From Zhengitettix transpicula (lineage: Eukaryota > Arthropoda > Insecta > Orthoptera > Tetrigidae): a DNA stretch of 64,000 bases. Shown in pieces: positions 1-11,560 of the stretch. Both the position numbers and the translations under genes were made by a program. Location of the stretch: assembly GCA_037074705.1 (NCBI GenBank), contig CM073593.1, positions 20,239,001 to 20,303,000 on the forward strand, in the 5' to 3' direction. The notes beneath the pieces are model-generated. The model was not told where the DNA came from and did no database searches. It saw nothing but the letters and a program-made list of their open reading frames with translations. Within the stretch, counting starts at the first letter, position 1. Each line of letters opens with the position of its first letter.

Positions 1-343
1 ATAAATCGCTTCCTAGATTTCAGAATAAATATTTAATTGAATCTTACGAAATTATTTTAATAATACAGCTGAAATCTGTATTTTAGGCTATTGCCGAAGT
101 GTGTAGGGTCTTAAACGATCTATTTTTATCGAAAATATCATTGATTTATTACATTTTAAACAATAGTTTAAATCCATTTACCTCTTACCATTGCTTAAAT
201 TTTAAATAGTAAATATTATTTCGAAGAATACTGATTTCATGTGATTTCTTCATAGGCATGGAAAAGTAATCTTAATACCAGAATAAATTTTATTTAGCAC
301 CTAATGTTTCATGATTAAAGTTACTTGATAGTCAGTTTGTTAC
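1..343. other. Intron of gene A, nothing recognised
   Basis: AT-rich. I searched the minus strand for the expected final lipase exon (CSHxR motif) and did not find it here. Confidence 0.6.
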
Positions 344-529
344 CGTATTCTTCAGCACATCCAGGCTGGACTGAGCCACCATTCATGTAGAAGTCGACGT
401 GTCCACACCTTTCCAATTTGCCCTGGACCAAGGCGTTAGTGTGCAAAACATCCACGAAGTGAGCGTCGCTCTCGTCCAGTTTATGGTCCAGATTCCACGT
501 TACGAATAAGGGAAGGGCTGGGTCCAAAC
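344..529 (-). CDS. Gene A exon 5 (catalytic Asp)
   Basis: 186 nt, acceptor tgtgtctag and donor TACG|GTAACA. Encodes GLDPALPLF with the catalytic Asp, then SDAHFVDVLHTNA, CGHVDFYMNGG and QPGC. The length equals exon 5 of gene B. The open frame runs into the intron and stops there, which is read-through and not the real C-terminus. Confidence 0.92.
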
Positions 530-3500
530 CTAGACACAGAATATATCAAAGACTCACGAGACTGATTCACGACACTTATTGAGAAGTTAGGTTAAATATT
601 AATTCTTAGTAAATGATTTAATATAAATCACTGTGTATTTCACCAGCCTGCTAAAATGTCAAGAATTAATAAAATCAGCAGAATAATTGAATCTAATGTA
701 AATGTTGATAAATTTAATATTGATAAAATGGCCAAAACAGAAAAAATTAAAAATATAGCAGTAAAACGTTTCTTCTACTTAACCGTCGATCTCATCGGGC
801 GATAAGTAATAGAAATGTAGTGATGTACTGTATTTTTAATTTCGTCTATTTTATCAATATTAGACCCTAAATAAATTAAACTCGAAATAACTATTCTTCT
901 CAGTGTGTCTAGTATGTAAAACAACAAACATAATCTAACAATTAGGAAATAAAAATAATTCAAAGTATATTGTATTATCTGAAAGGAATCGTATAATAAT
1001 ATAATTTTATGTTCATAACCAGTTTTAAGAAATAACTAATGGCAACTTTAAAATTTTTCAAAATTCTGGAAGCTCAGGGTGAAGGAACGATAAGTGTTTC
1101 AAATTATCCAGCCAACTGATTGTGCCTACTTCTGTCGCAAAACAAACATATGTATTGAATTATTTAGTATAATTTTGCTTATTGATAACAGTAGTTTGAA
1201 TTACTTTGTGGAGGAGGCTTCTCACAAATGTTCAAAGCAAACTAAAGTAATGAATAAGAAATATAGCCAATTAAGACAAAAAAAGTGAAAATATAAATAC
1301 CACACAACGTTTTTGCGATCCTTGTCCCTTTCCTCAGGTGCGAAGAAGAGCCTAGAGCGATCACAACTGCACTTTTTAGTTGACAAAACTCAAAAGTGAC
1401 GAAAACGTAACAACAATGGCAGAGCCGAAGGCTTAGCGTAACAATAAGGGAATAACGAAAATGGGAAAACAGAAGGTTTAGCGTAATAATATGGGATCAT
1501 AACTATTATTGAGTTTCATAGTGTTTGTACATTAATAGCTGTGATGTTTGATTTAATGTGAAGGATCTCTGAAATGAGTCTGGAATTGTACCTGGTGTCA
1601 ATGTCTAAAATCTTAGCATTTTGCCAGTCAAATGTATGTTTAGTATTGATGATATGTTTTGATACTACAGATTGTTTATCAATAGGAAGTTTGATATTAG
1701 ACATATGTTCTTTGATACGTGTTGTTTGCCCTATGTAGCAGGAATTACAATTATAACAAGAGATTTTGTAGTAGTTTTTGCTGTAGGTCTCAAGTGGGTC
1801 CTTGTGGTTTTGAATCAGACGTAATTTTTTTCATTTCAAACTAAAGTAATCTCATCACGTATTAAATTGAGGTACGAATTAAATCCAGGAGAACTCATTG
1901 AACTAACCAGTTATGCGCGGCAGCTTGTACGGTCTGAGGGCGTTGGCTGCGAAGGCGGCGACGTGCGCCCCGACGCTAAAGCCGACGATGTGGACGTCCT
2001 CGGCGCCACGACGCAGGAGCTCCGAGACGAGCTGCGCCGTGCAGCGCCCCGCGAAGCGTGCGTTGTAGACTGCCGTGCCGTAGCAAGGGCCCAGGCTGAT
2101 GCGGTTCCAGTCCACCGCGAACACGTTGTGGCCTCCTCTGGACAAATACTCTGACAACAGAACACTAATCGTTGAAACAAAACACGTCCGGGCATCTCTT
2201 TAGGACAGGCATCAGGTAGGATATCACATCGGTACTCGTCCCACGTCCTTCCTATTACTTGATTCGGTTTCATGTGGAGACGCAGCTTACAACCTCCATG
2301 CCTTGACCAGGTTTGCAGGTATCTGGCCGACTGTCCCAATGGGAAAAGTGGACATCTCTTGTTTGCCCAGCGACTGTGATCCCGGAGCATTCAACTCTTT
2401 CCGCGTGCGAAAGCAAGTCTCTGAGAGACCAGCTCCCACAGGACTACCGTTTCATATCCGCCTTTAAGGCAGTCCATCTATTTTCTAATTAGTAACAGTG
2501 AAACAATTTGAACGTTAATTGATCTGAGCTACGAATGCTCGAATACAAGCAACACCCAATTATAATCAAATTATCCTTTTGAAATATTTTTGCGTCAGTT
2601 TATAAAAAAACGCTCACAGGAAGCAATACTATTCACTTTTCAAGTAATGGAAATCGCGGAAGTACATTTTGACCTCGTTGAAATTTTAAAACTTTTACAG
2701 TTCTGTAAAGCAGAACTTGCCTCGTGAAATAAAATAAGGTAATGGCTTTATGATGTTTCAATTTAAATTAATATTTTCATTAATTATTTATGGAAATATA
2801 GTTGTTGAATAATTATTTTGACAGCATATCATAAAAAAGAATGAAGTAAAATCCAATAATTATATAACAAATACAATACTACTTGTAAATCTGTGGATGG
2901 AAACTCTCTTTCACAGACGATTTTCGACTTCTCGGAACCGTATCTGCGAATTGCTACGGACTAGGCAACTGGAAAATGGCCTGTTTTGTTCACGTTCCGG
3001 ATCCCAGGAGAATGCGTTTCCTCCGGAGTGTAGAGGACATGTTACATCGCCGTCTCAACAGCTTTTTGTAAACTTCAGTTTTCACTTACTGCTTTTCGTC
3101 CTCCACATTCTCTCGTTCTTTTTACGACTCTGATTTGCTTATCACCTCAAGCCGACTGCTTTCATTTCTCCGCCGTCACTTTTCGTCTGACCCTTCAACC
3201 AGTCTAATAATTTCAGTATAATTGCGAAGCAACGTTATATGGTTTCTACAATAAAATTCAGGCTTCTAACTTCAACACCACATTTGTGTACTTTTCTACT
3301 ATCTACTGTTTATATTTTCATAAGTGGTTAACTATATTGTTGCGCGATGGAACTATTAAATCTAGAACTTCTGTTCGGGAGTTGTCAGTTTTCTTATTAT
3401 TAAATATGGAAACGAAATTGAGATAGGCGTATAGAATCTTTCTCGTTACCTTGTCTGATGTTGACAAGCGGTGTTATGTCCATTCCCGAGTTATAGCCGT

Positions 3501-4867
3501 GGATGACAATCTTGCTGGGGAGGTCGGGATCGAAACCCGCCGTAGTCAGCGGGGTCCATCCGTCACTGTCATTCACTTGGACGCCAGATATTCCGGTTTG
3601 TCTACAACGTACATGTTTAGCCTTAAACGAGACAATTCTAGACACTTGAAAATTTGTGCCTAATTATGATTCAATCAATTTTCGAGAGATAGGCAATGTA
3701 CTTAATTAATTACTTTCGCAAAACGGAGTGATGTGTTACTAACCGAAAACTGAAGGTGTAGCAATCCAAAATTCAATTAGTTTTCTAGAGAGCTTACAAC
3801 TTTGAGTGCAGTTATTTACTCATTTGAAGGTATATCATACACATTTACTATGATAAACATAAAGCACTCACCTATTAAAGAAGAAAAATCGCACGTTTGG
3901 ATCCGGACAGTCTCCACCCAGCACTAGGGGACAAGGACCGATGTTGATGATGTTGGCTTTCCCATCAACGGAGAAGAAAAACGTCGACGCTGGTTATGAA
4001 AAATAACAACATAATCCAGATCGCGGTAACAGGCGATAGTATTGTGGTAATAAATTTATGTACTAAGCATTAATTTTCTTAGGAAAATTCAGGAAGTAAG
4101 TCGATTTATTTCATGTATCTCTTTCCTGGACATTTTCTGATCATAAATGAGTTTTACGCAGAAAATGATGAACGTACGGAATTTTCGATATGACCCATGA
4201 CCATAAAAAAACTTCTTGGTTTCTGTGTGTCTGAAATATTTGCTCTTTTAGTTATTCTATAAGATTTCCGTGTAAGTAGCGTTTGCGTGAGCGTACAGCT
4301 TTATAACTATTAATGTTGTGTTTTGATATTTAATTAATTGTCAAATTCAGATATCTTCCATATTTTTACTTTTTACTCCTCGCAAGGAAAATTTAAAACT
4401 TTGAAAAATCATGTGCTAATTTCCGCGTCAGTATGTTACCAAATAAACATTAATTTGAAGGAAGAAAGCTATCTAAGTAATTTCCGTGTACATCCTATCT
4501 AAGTACAGTACCACATGTTGAAGTCAAAGTTTTAAATGCTTCCTGAAACGTTGAGTCGTGAGATCAGCCGTGATATAATACCTACACAAAATCAGCGGGA
4601 AATACTTATGTATACATCTATTTATTCGTGTTTAGGTATGGAGCATTCATTGCTTCACAGATCGAACATTTTCGTAGTGGTCATTGTTACCCAATCTTCG
4701 TAAAGGGGTTATAAGACTAAGCATTCCATAGAAAGGAAACAGTTTGTCAGCGGAACAGGCTTCGTGGGGAAAGCATTGGGAATTGGGTCACCGACAGAAA
4801 CAGATTTATAGCTGAAGGCCTTACCTGCGAGAAGAAGCAGCAGAAGACGGCGATTCGCCGCACTCAT
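344..4867 (-). CDS. Lipase-family gene A (pancreatic lipase / PLA1-like), last exon outside window
   Basis: Five coding exons join in frame on the minus strand: 4825-4867, 3872-3989, 3450-3601, 1908-2150 and 344-529, giving 247 complete residues. Every junction has AG acceptors and GT donors, with intron phases 1,2,1,1,1. Residues 1-14 (MSAANRRLLLLLLA) form a signal-peptide start. Further on are a CPDP motif at about 42-45, the IVIHGY strand (85-90) and the nucleophile elbow GFSVGAH (161-167) with Ser163. Asp188 lies in ITGLDPALP. The DVDFY-like sheet and QPGC follow. The catalytic His, normally in a CSHxR motif, must be in the exon left of position 344. Family knowledge: a secreted alpha/beta-hydrolase of insect pancreatic lipase-related or phospholipase A1 type; the substrate is not determinable here. 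GFSVG replaces the usual GHSLG, which still fits GxSxG. An acceptor just upstream of the ATG implies a non-coding first exon. Confidence 0.88.
530..1249. other. Intron 4 of gene A, left part
   Basis: AT-rich sequence without a recognised element; the small open frames have AT-rich codon content. Confidence 0.6.
1250..1860 (-). mobile_element. Penelope-like retroelement fragment with GIY-YIG endonuclease remnant
   Basis: The minus strand from about 1830 to 1516 is open and reads as the C-terminal GIY-YIG domain of Penelope-like elements: a Cys pair (SCYNCNSC), then CYIGQTTRIKEH, then SKHIINTKHTFDW, ending ISEILHIKSN. The reverse transcriptase part is missing, so this is a 5'-truncated copy. 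Downstream on the same strand (1480-1250) comes a 3' region with CCTGAGGA, a short stem and AACGTTGTGTGG. The same segment recurs as a hairpin at 20600-20870. Family knowledge: Penelope-like elements carry GIY-YIG and hammerhead motifs. Confidence 0.75.
1332..1368 (-). ncRNA. Hammerhead-ribozyme-like motif in Penelope-like 3' end (degenerate)
   Basis: Minus strand shows CTGAGGA, then a short potential stem, then AAAAACGTTGTG. The first box fits the hammerhead CUGANGA core; the second should be GAAA and is altered, so activity is unlikely. Confidence 0.35.
1908..2150 (-). CDS. Gene A exon 4 (catalytic Ser)
   Basis: 243 nt, acceptor ctgttgtcag and donor ATAACTG|GTTAGT. Encodes YLSRGGHNVFAVDW, then GPCY, GRC and the elbow VGFSVGAHVAAFA. 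The exon is strongly GC- and CpG-rich compared with its AT-rich introns. Confidence 0.93.
2162..2460 (+). repeat. Dispersed repeat family R, partial copy
   Basis: Shares an ordered series of blocks with 50410-50930 (same orientation) and 36400-36985 (opposite): CATCAGGTAGG, then GGTACTCGTCC..CCTTCC, then GCCTTGACCAGGTTTGCAG, then CTGGCCGAC. It lies in intron 3 of gene A, immediately next to exon 4. No coding content is recognised. Confidence 0.6.
2461..3449. other. Intron 3 of gene A, right part
   Basis: Nothing recognised beyond moderately GC-rich non-coding sequence at 2890-3200. Confidence 0.5.
3450..3601 (-). CDS. Gene A exon 3 (HGY strand)
   Basis: 152 nt, acceptor acgttgtag and donor CAAG|GTAACG. 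Encodes residues 55-104, including DPDLPSKIVIHGYNSG, the strand and loop before the oxyanion hole in this family. Confidence 0.9.
3872..3989 (-). CDS. Gene A exon 2
   Basis: 118 nt, acceptor ttcataaccag and donor AATAG|GTGAGT. Encodes residues 16-53 with the Cys-rich propart INIGPCPLVLGGDCPDPNVR, equivalent to the family's CPDPDIxFxLYTR segment. No single long open frame marks this exon; it is supported by splice sites and by homology to the exon 2 of genes B and C. Confidence 0.85.
4825..4867 (-). CDS. Gene A exon 1 (signal peptide)
   Basis: Coding part of the first translated exon, 14 codons plus one base, ending at donor GCAG|GTAAGG. The ATG at 4867 is chosen because it directly precedes a leucine-rich signal sequence and the frame joins exon 2. 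An acceptor (cttttgtttgcag) ends at 4892, so 4868-4891 is 5'UTR belonging to the same exon. Confidence 0.85.
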
Positions 4868-5594
4868 ACCTTGGACTCGCTCCAGACCTAACTGCAAACA
4901 AAAGCCACACTTTAATGTGTGCCCTCAGAGACTCAGAGAGGGGGACTGTAGAAACCTCGCCAAATCCACAGTTGCGTAATAAATGCTTGACGAGTAACCA
5001 ATTAGTCAGAGTGTCGTTAGAAAGGACAACTCATAAGCTCAACATGTAAAGATTTGTAGTTCAGTTTTAATTCTGCACTGTTGCAAAAGCTGTTATAACT
5101 ATCTTTCTGAGCTGGTGTAGAATAAAGTAGACCCACGTCTATGTGAGTGTAGAGTCTGCTGATTCTCTGAATGCTCCATCAGATTAGAAATATCTGCTTC
5201 TTCTGCTAATGAAAACGTCGGCTTCGTTTAGTGAATCTTTCCTTTGACTATTTTATAAATAACATTATATGATTTATTTTATGGTCTCTACCATTAAATA
5301 ATTGAAACAAATTTAAATGTATGAATTTCGCATGACGCCAATATCAAGGTAAATCGAGACAATTGGATTATAGAAATAGTTAATGAGTAACGAACAAGAA
5401 AGATATTCATTATTCTACACGAACTAAATTTATTGGAAAGCGCTGACTAACATGTGGAACCTTTGCTTTAGAATCACGTATATTCTTGGCAACTAATACG
5501 AGTAACGGGACTGAGAAGTAGATCATTATCAAATGTCTTCCATTGTCCTCAATAAAAAAATTTGTACTACGTGAAGCCTTCACGCACATACCCA

Positions 5595-5597
<3 letters not shown>

Positions 5598-5636
<39 letters not shown>

Positions 5637-5649
5637 CATATATATATAC

Positions 5650-5694
<45 letters not shown>
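5598..5694. repeat. (TA)n microsatellite
   Basis: Nearly pure TA dinucleotide run with a short imperfect interruption (tacatacata and gat). The apparent open frame across it is low-complexity and not a gene. Confidence 0.97.
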
Positions 5695-5695
<1 letters not shown>

Positions 5696-5930
5696 TTATT
5701 TGATAGCACAAAATAAAGAATGGAGTTAAATATCAATTATGGCTGAAGATTTTGCGGAAAAATAAATTATCGCATCAACTTCTTTTTTGGTTATGCAAAT
5801 TATTTTAAAACAATCAGTCTCTTTTACCACTGCAATCGCAAAACCAGAGAAAGGATTGTCTAAAATGTCCAGAATGGATAAATGTTTTGTTCTCCGTTAA
5901 GTAAACGATCATCTTTCAGTTCAACATAAA

Positions 5931-6146
5931 GACCTCCCGTGGTGTAGTGATCAGCGTGACTGTCTCGCATTACAGAGGTCCCGGCTTCGAAACCCCCGGC
6001 GTGGACATGGATGTTGTGTGTACGTTCCCATACCGAGACCCCCCCCCCGCATAAAAGTAGCTCCTCAACTAGTGAAATGCAATTTACTAAGTCACTATTG
6101 CCCGTAGCTGCTTGATGCGACTAGAAATAAAAGTAAAAGAAGATTT
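5931..6146 (+). mobile_element. tRNA-derived SINE, copy 1
   Basis: Starts with a box A-like GTGTAGTGATCAGCGTG and a box B-like GGCTTCGAAACCCC at tRNA spacing, then a tRNA-unrelated body and a short A-rich tail. The head matches the reverse strand of the copies at 12445-12603 and 17354-17548. Confidence 0.8.
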
Positions 6147-8046
6147 AACCTTGACTTCATTTGTTTTCGATCGAAACATGAGACCAAACAGCACGTTAGA
6201 AAATTATCAGCCTAAATTTTCTTATAATACATTATAATTAAATGTAACTAAACTAACACACGAAGAGGTCCCAATCCGGGACGAAACGTTGTGTTCGATA
6301 TATACATTATGTTTCAAATAAAATAATTAATTTTTTCCCAGTGATTTTGGAGTTAATTTTTTGTTTACTCCAGTGTATTGTCAGTTAAGTATTTGTTTTG
6401 GTTGAGTTTTAATCAATATTTTGGTGCAGGGATTTCTCATACACCTTTGTATGTTGCTTTTGTGTACAGGAAGCGCTCGAATCTTAGTTCTGCTAAGATA
6501 GTAGTCAGTCTATATTGCAGGAGATTTTAACAACGTGACATTTAAGTTATTTTTATTTATCAAATATCATTCGGCTGAGTGGGGTCGTATAATTTTGTTT
6601 TAAATGCATGAAGTATTTTTGTTTTGCAATTTTCGGTGCGTTTTATTACTAGGCAAACAAAATCTTGGTTGACAAGAGTTGGTGAGAAGTAAATATATAG
6701 ATAGAGTCAAAAAGATTTATAAGGAATAGCGAATTAAATAAAAATTTGACCCAAGACTTAACCTATAAATAGTAGACACAGTATATAATATTTTAACCGA
6801 AATCTAAACCTAATTTTAAGAACACTGCATAATCCATTAATATTTGTTTACTAAAAATAGTGGTTTCATTTGTACCGCAGCGTAGATTTATAGAACTAGA
6901 GTATGTGTAAAAAAGAATTTAACAATATTTTGACGCCAATTCTAAAAGAATTTTAATTTGTACATGATTCATCTATTATTTCTGGGTCCCTAAAGATCCT
7001 GATAACATTGCTGATAACGCTGTTGCTGATAACAATGATCTATACATTAGTGCAATATTTACATAGTTTCCACTGATTGTACCGTACTTCGTAGAGAATT
7101 AAAACTATTAAAATCATGTGACCATTCTGAAGTGTCTTATATTAATTCATAATTAAATTGAACTAACAATTCATTTTTATAATTATAGGATTTATTTAAA
7201 ATGAGTCGCAATTAAATTCGAAATTATATATTTGTCCAAAACATTTATTTTAATGTCGAAGAACCTTTCTGCGTTGCCATAATCGACTTCATATTCCAAA
7301 ATTAATTTATTATAAACAATTCCTATCATCAAAATGTACAATTTAACAAGTCTTATCACCAATCAAATATTATTAAACTATTATCAATGGTGACCAATAT
7401 GTCATATTATACGTACGTAGTTGAATAACATAACAATCAGGGTATTTAATATCATCAGTATCTAAAACAATCATGAAACAAATCAAATTATTATTAGTTG
7501 AGTATGATAATATGGTAGATTAATTACTGTTGCCAATAACTTAGTAATTTTAGATTTACAATATATTGTGTTTTTAATTGTAAAAATTGATTATAGAAAT
7601 TGTGTATTAAATTAAATTTTGCTATATGCAGACGAGAATGACAGCTTAGAAAGCTTCTTCGACATAATAAAAAATGTTTTGGTAAAATATATTTATCGAT
7701 TTTATTGGGGCTGATTTTAAAAAATCTGGGCTTGTGTAATGAATAAATATCAGTAATAGTAATTAATTGATATTAGAAAACAATTAATTTAATGACGTAG
7801 TACGTTGACTATACTTATATTTCTGTTACATTGCTACTTTAGCAGATAATTTCGATTAATGTCATCGACTTTCATCACTATTCTGAAATAGTACGTGAAC
7901 GGTACAACAGTATTATTAAGTATTGCTAGAAGCTTCATGGGTGAATTATATTCGCAGTGCGTGCTTCTGATTTCGGAGCCTTCTAAATGCAATTAATGAC
8001 ACGGTTAAAGTATAATAAAATTTAAATATTAGTAGGAATCACATAC
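6147..8046. other. AT-rich stretch upstream of gene A
   Basis: Apart from the hammerhead-like motif at 6262 I see no gene or element. Confidence 0.55.
6262..6302 (+). ncRNA. Hammerhead-like 3' end of a Penelope-like element
   Basis: GAAGA followed by the perfect stem GGTCCC-aatc-CGGGAC, then GAAACGTTGTGTTCGATAT. This is the stem II plus GAAAC part of a hammerhead core; the CUGA part is altered (cacgaaga). Confidence 0.4.
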
Positions 8047-8105
8047 CGTTTGTAAGCAGTTGTCTTCTTGTTTGCCGCATGACCGAACTTCACCTGGCCG
8101 CGAAT
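8047..8105 (-). promoter_or_regulatory. Possible non-coding 5' exon and promoter of gene A
   Basis: A short GC-richer patch in an AT-rich stretch, ending at a good minus-strand donor (AAACG|GTATGT). The gene A exon with the ATG begins with an acceptor and so needs an upstream donor; this is the best candidate I saw. An AATAAAAATC stretch lies shortly upstream on the minus strand. The exact 5' limit and any transcription start are guesses. Confidence 0.3.
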
Positions 8106-8572
8106 TGATTTTTATTGAACTATAGTTAACGGACACGCGATCTTATTGATTAATATCCCTGAATGACCTACATCGACCTTAAAGCAAACTTATTTATTTA
8201 CTGAGAAATCTGTTTCCTAGTTTCATCGTAACGTTTAACATATATTCATTATATACAATTAAATATCATATTGGAAGTGTTCATAATTTGACTTAAAATA
8301 CAGCCGCCGCGGTGCAAAGCCTCGATCTAGTTGAGTGATTAATTTTCCCTTTTCATCTAGGGCTTCAATTAGAAGTGGCCAAATAAATCTCACAGTGAAC
8401 ACCAAATCTGAGTTTTCACGGATTGGAAGATTGGTAGTAATCAACAAAATTTTAACACTGTCACAGTCTAAACATAAATATATCTCTATGGTAAGAGATC
8501 ATTTGACGGGTACAAGCAAGACTAAGCATTATTTTCCGTGCTGATTAATCGGCAATAGCAAGTTGTGTCCAT

Positions 8573-9085
8573 TTTCTGCAGGTTTTGCTCCGTCGATTCC
8601 TGGACATTACCTGTGTCGCAGTCGTGATCTCCGCTGTTACTGACGATTTCTGCTATCTTATCTTGGGAAGAACCGTGATCTACGTTTCATTCAAGAGTTA
8701 ACGGCTCCGAACGAGAGAGATTCGTGTTGCCCTGTGAACTGAAAGAGGGACCTTGCAGGTCAGTTAGTATGCAATTATTCCATCAAGCTACTTATGACTA
8801 CACACAAGACGACAAACCACCTACAAATAACATATAAGGATTAATTTTAAACTCTTAAGATTCGATATGGATTATTTAGTGGACAGTGGCTAATTCAAAA
8901 TATTAAAAGGTGGGACTGAACAACGATAATAAATTAAATTTAAAAATGTTCATTGCAATATCACAAGGGCAGATGATGGTCGACTGTTACTGTAAACGAA
9001 TACGGCTGTGGGACGTAAAAATTTTACCCATGCAGCTCACTTTACGTGTAGACCAGATACCGATGGTGCCCTCACGACATAAATA
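8573..9085. repeat. Diverged duplicated block, copy 1 (upstream of gene A)
   Basis: Collinear with 18058-18525: TCCGTCGATTCCTGGAC, then TCCGAACGAGAGAGATTCGT, then CCCTGTG, and about 300 bases later ACCGATGGTGCC. No open frame is conserved. It sits 3.7-4.2 kb upstream of the gene A ATG. It may be an upstream or regulatory block duplicated with the lipase genes, or simply another repeat. Confidence 0.55.
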
Positions 9086-9260
9086 ATCGTATAAGGCGGC
9101 TAAAGTGTCAATCTTATATTATATTTTTGGTGGTTATTCGACAGTAATGAAGTTCAGTAACAATACAATAATAAAATATTCTTCTTGTTATTTCAGCACT
9201 GGTACAATATATTTTTATACACATAAAAATTGCCACTTTTTCAGTAGAAATTAAATATTA

Positions 9261-9560
9261 CTATCTGGGTGCCCGCCGTTGCCCGGATTGTTTTAATTAA
9301 ACTCAGCGGCGTCCATAACCTCCGGTGTGACTCCAATATCGGTTGTTTTTGCGTTATTTTTTATATATCGCCCCTCCACCTTAAGGGTGCTCCTCTTCAA
9401 TACAGAAAGCGGTGGAATTTATACACAAACAACATCGAGAGAAACTCTTAATCTCATTGACCCCGTAAAGTATGAATTCGACGCAAATATCGGCCGTTTT
9501 AGAATATTTGAAAAATTCCACCCACGCCCATAGGAGTGGAAGTTGAGTCTACCTCCGCAG
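9261..9560 (-). mobile_element. Helitron 3' end fragment
   Basis: On the minus strand it ends with CCGGGCAACGGCGGGCACCC, then AGATAG and T. This is the Helitron 3' layout of a GC hairpin followed by CTRR (here ATAG) inserted before T. The body (CAAAAACAACCGATATTGG, CACCCTTAAGGTGG) matches the units at 21790-22760. Confidence 0.6.
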
Positions 9561-9734
9561 TGTTTGTTTCCTGTTCGAAAAGAACACGTGTAAGGAATTG
9601 GGTCAAATTTTCTGCATGGACGGAACATACACACACTCACGCACACACACAAACAGTCTATTTTATTAATTAATATATACATATGTTCATTTTATGATTT
9701 CGTCTTAATTACCTATTATTACTATTGAGGCAAT

Positions 9735-10190
9735 TTAAGTACAAAGATCACTCCAAAAGTAATGTATATTTTTTTGAAATTTGCAATTTAATCCTGCAGA
9801 TTTTCTATTTTTACAGTGTGAAGATACATCCCTTACAAACAAAATTTCATTTTTACACATAATATCCACCCCTGTTTCGTCCATGTCGTTAAATTTCTGC
9901 ACATTGTCAGTAGTTCGTGCTGTGTGGAGTCTGCCGCTGCGAGGAGTATCCCGAATATTAGCGTGCCATCTTTCGCTGAGTAATCTGTTTGTCCGCCAAC
10001 TAACTGCACTGCGATCGACAGCAACATCTACATACACCTTTTTCAAATTATTGTGGACGTCTTCCTCTATGTCGTTATCACAGCACAGGAATTCTAGAAC
10101 AGCACGTTTCTTATGACGAATGTCAACCATCTTGCAGAAATGACAGCGCCACTCACGAGAATTGGTTGAAATAAATTTGAACAACAACGG
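9735..10190 (-). mobile_element. Internally deleted mariner-like element
   Basis: The open frame of about 150 codons begins like a mariner transposase (MVDIRHKKRAVLEFL, NLKKVYVDVAVDRSAVS, RDTPRSGRLHTA, TTDNVQKF) and then passes directly to a sequence resembling a transposase C-terminus, with no DDE/D catalytic core. It looks like an internal deletion derivative. The left end carries a TIR-like CACTCCAAAAGTAATGTAT. Confidence 0.65.
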
Positions 10191-11560
10191 TAAGTATAAA
10201 TGAACTCAATAAAAGAATGAGGTGAGCCAATAAAACTAAAAAAAAAAAATTATGAGGCTGCTCAGTTGTTGTGTCGTCAGACAAACAGCTGTCGGCTTAT
10301 TTGAATTTCAACATTAACTTGAACTTTTTAAATATTTTATTATACTTTATTTTATTATTTCACTATAATATATATTCTTATACGGTAGTTTTCTTCGCAG
10401 CGCCATACTGCAATCACGAGAAAACGTGCGCAAAACGGCACATGGTGTTTATTGAGATCAATTAACACTTTTACATTATTTCTTCAAAATTTAGAAAGAG
10501 TAAATAAAAAAAACACCCTAATGAAATATTTTAGGTCAATATTGCGCCGATCACAGTATATTTAGAGAATATTATTATGGAATGTAATAATTAGATGATA
10601 TATCTCTCTTTAAAAGGACTTTTAAATTCATTAGAGGGTGGCGAATAGTTTAATTAGTTAAATTCAGAATGTTTATTAAATCTGAACATCCATAAATGGA
10701 CCAAAATATAATAACGAAAGAAGTGAAATTAAATAGCTGCTCCAAAAAATTCATAAAAAATATACTATATTTTATAAAATTATTTTAATAGGATATCAAA
10801 GATATTGTGTAATCTGTTTTGAAACATTAGTTTCTGTTTTCTAATGTCTTCTTCAGGTACAATTTGGACAAACTATATATGTTATTAATTTGTGTGTACG
10901 ATCCACATATGCTCTTAAACGCATGGAGGATTTTTAACTAAACACGATACATATATCACTTACAGTCTGAGTATGGAAGGGGGCGGGGATTATATGAAGG
11001 TGACATTCCGAAATAATATGAGAAGGACAAATTTAAGTGACGGATAAACGCTTTTCGAAATCGCTGGGATTAATAGTGTTCATTGAGCGGATAACGTAAT
11101 GTGATGGTCAAACCCCGTACGGGTGTTAGTGACATGTAAAAATTATGAGGAAACAACCGAGATTGGTGTATGATTCATCGTTTTAGCGGTTTCTGTGACG
11201 AACAGTGAATCTCCGGATAAGACCAAGTGCAGTAGCCTTCAACATAGGGTAGGGCTATTAAGAGGTTAAAAATTAAAATGCCCAAAACCAAAGATTAGGG
11301 GTAAAATCCAGAAACTAAGACGATTGGTGACTGCCCCTATAACATTCGCTGTATTGGAAGGGCTTATAAAGGATTTGATGATAAAATATCCAAAACGGTT
11401 TACATTGTTGTCGGATTCATGGTTTAAGGGTGATTTATTTCAACTTCAGCCACCATAGAGCCCAAAATACCGAGAGTAATTAGGAAATTATTCCTAAAAC
11501 AGAAGTTATTTTATTATCTAATGTTTTATGAATAAAGTGATTTGAGAATGAGTTTCTTAC
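10191..11560. other. Intergenic, faint Helitron-like similarity
   Basis: The stretch GAGGAAACAACCGAGATTGG at about 11150 matches the Helitron-like tandem units at 21790-22760; otherwise nothing recognised. Confidence 0.4.

Noticed and set aside
1867..2154. 95-codon plus-strand open frame with GC-rich codons
   Set aside because: Antisense of lipase exon 4 of gene A.
5410..5736. 108-codon open frame on the minus strand
   Set aside because: It runs through a (TA)n microsatellite and codes mostly IYIYIY; an artefact of composition.
8259..8447. 62-codon minus-strand open frame (SDLVFTVRFIWPLLIEALDE)
   Set aside because: Looks protein-like over a short range, but no splice sites, no motif and no family recognised.
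9781..10116. 111-codon plus-strand open frame
   Set aside because: Antisense of the mariner-like element, whose minus-strand frame shows real transposase motifs.
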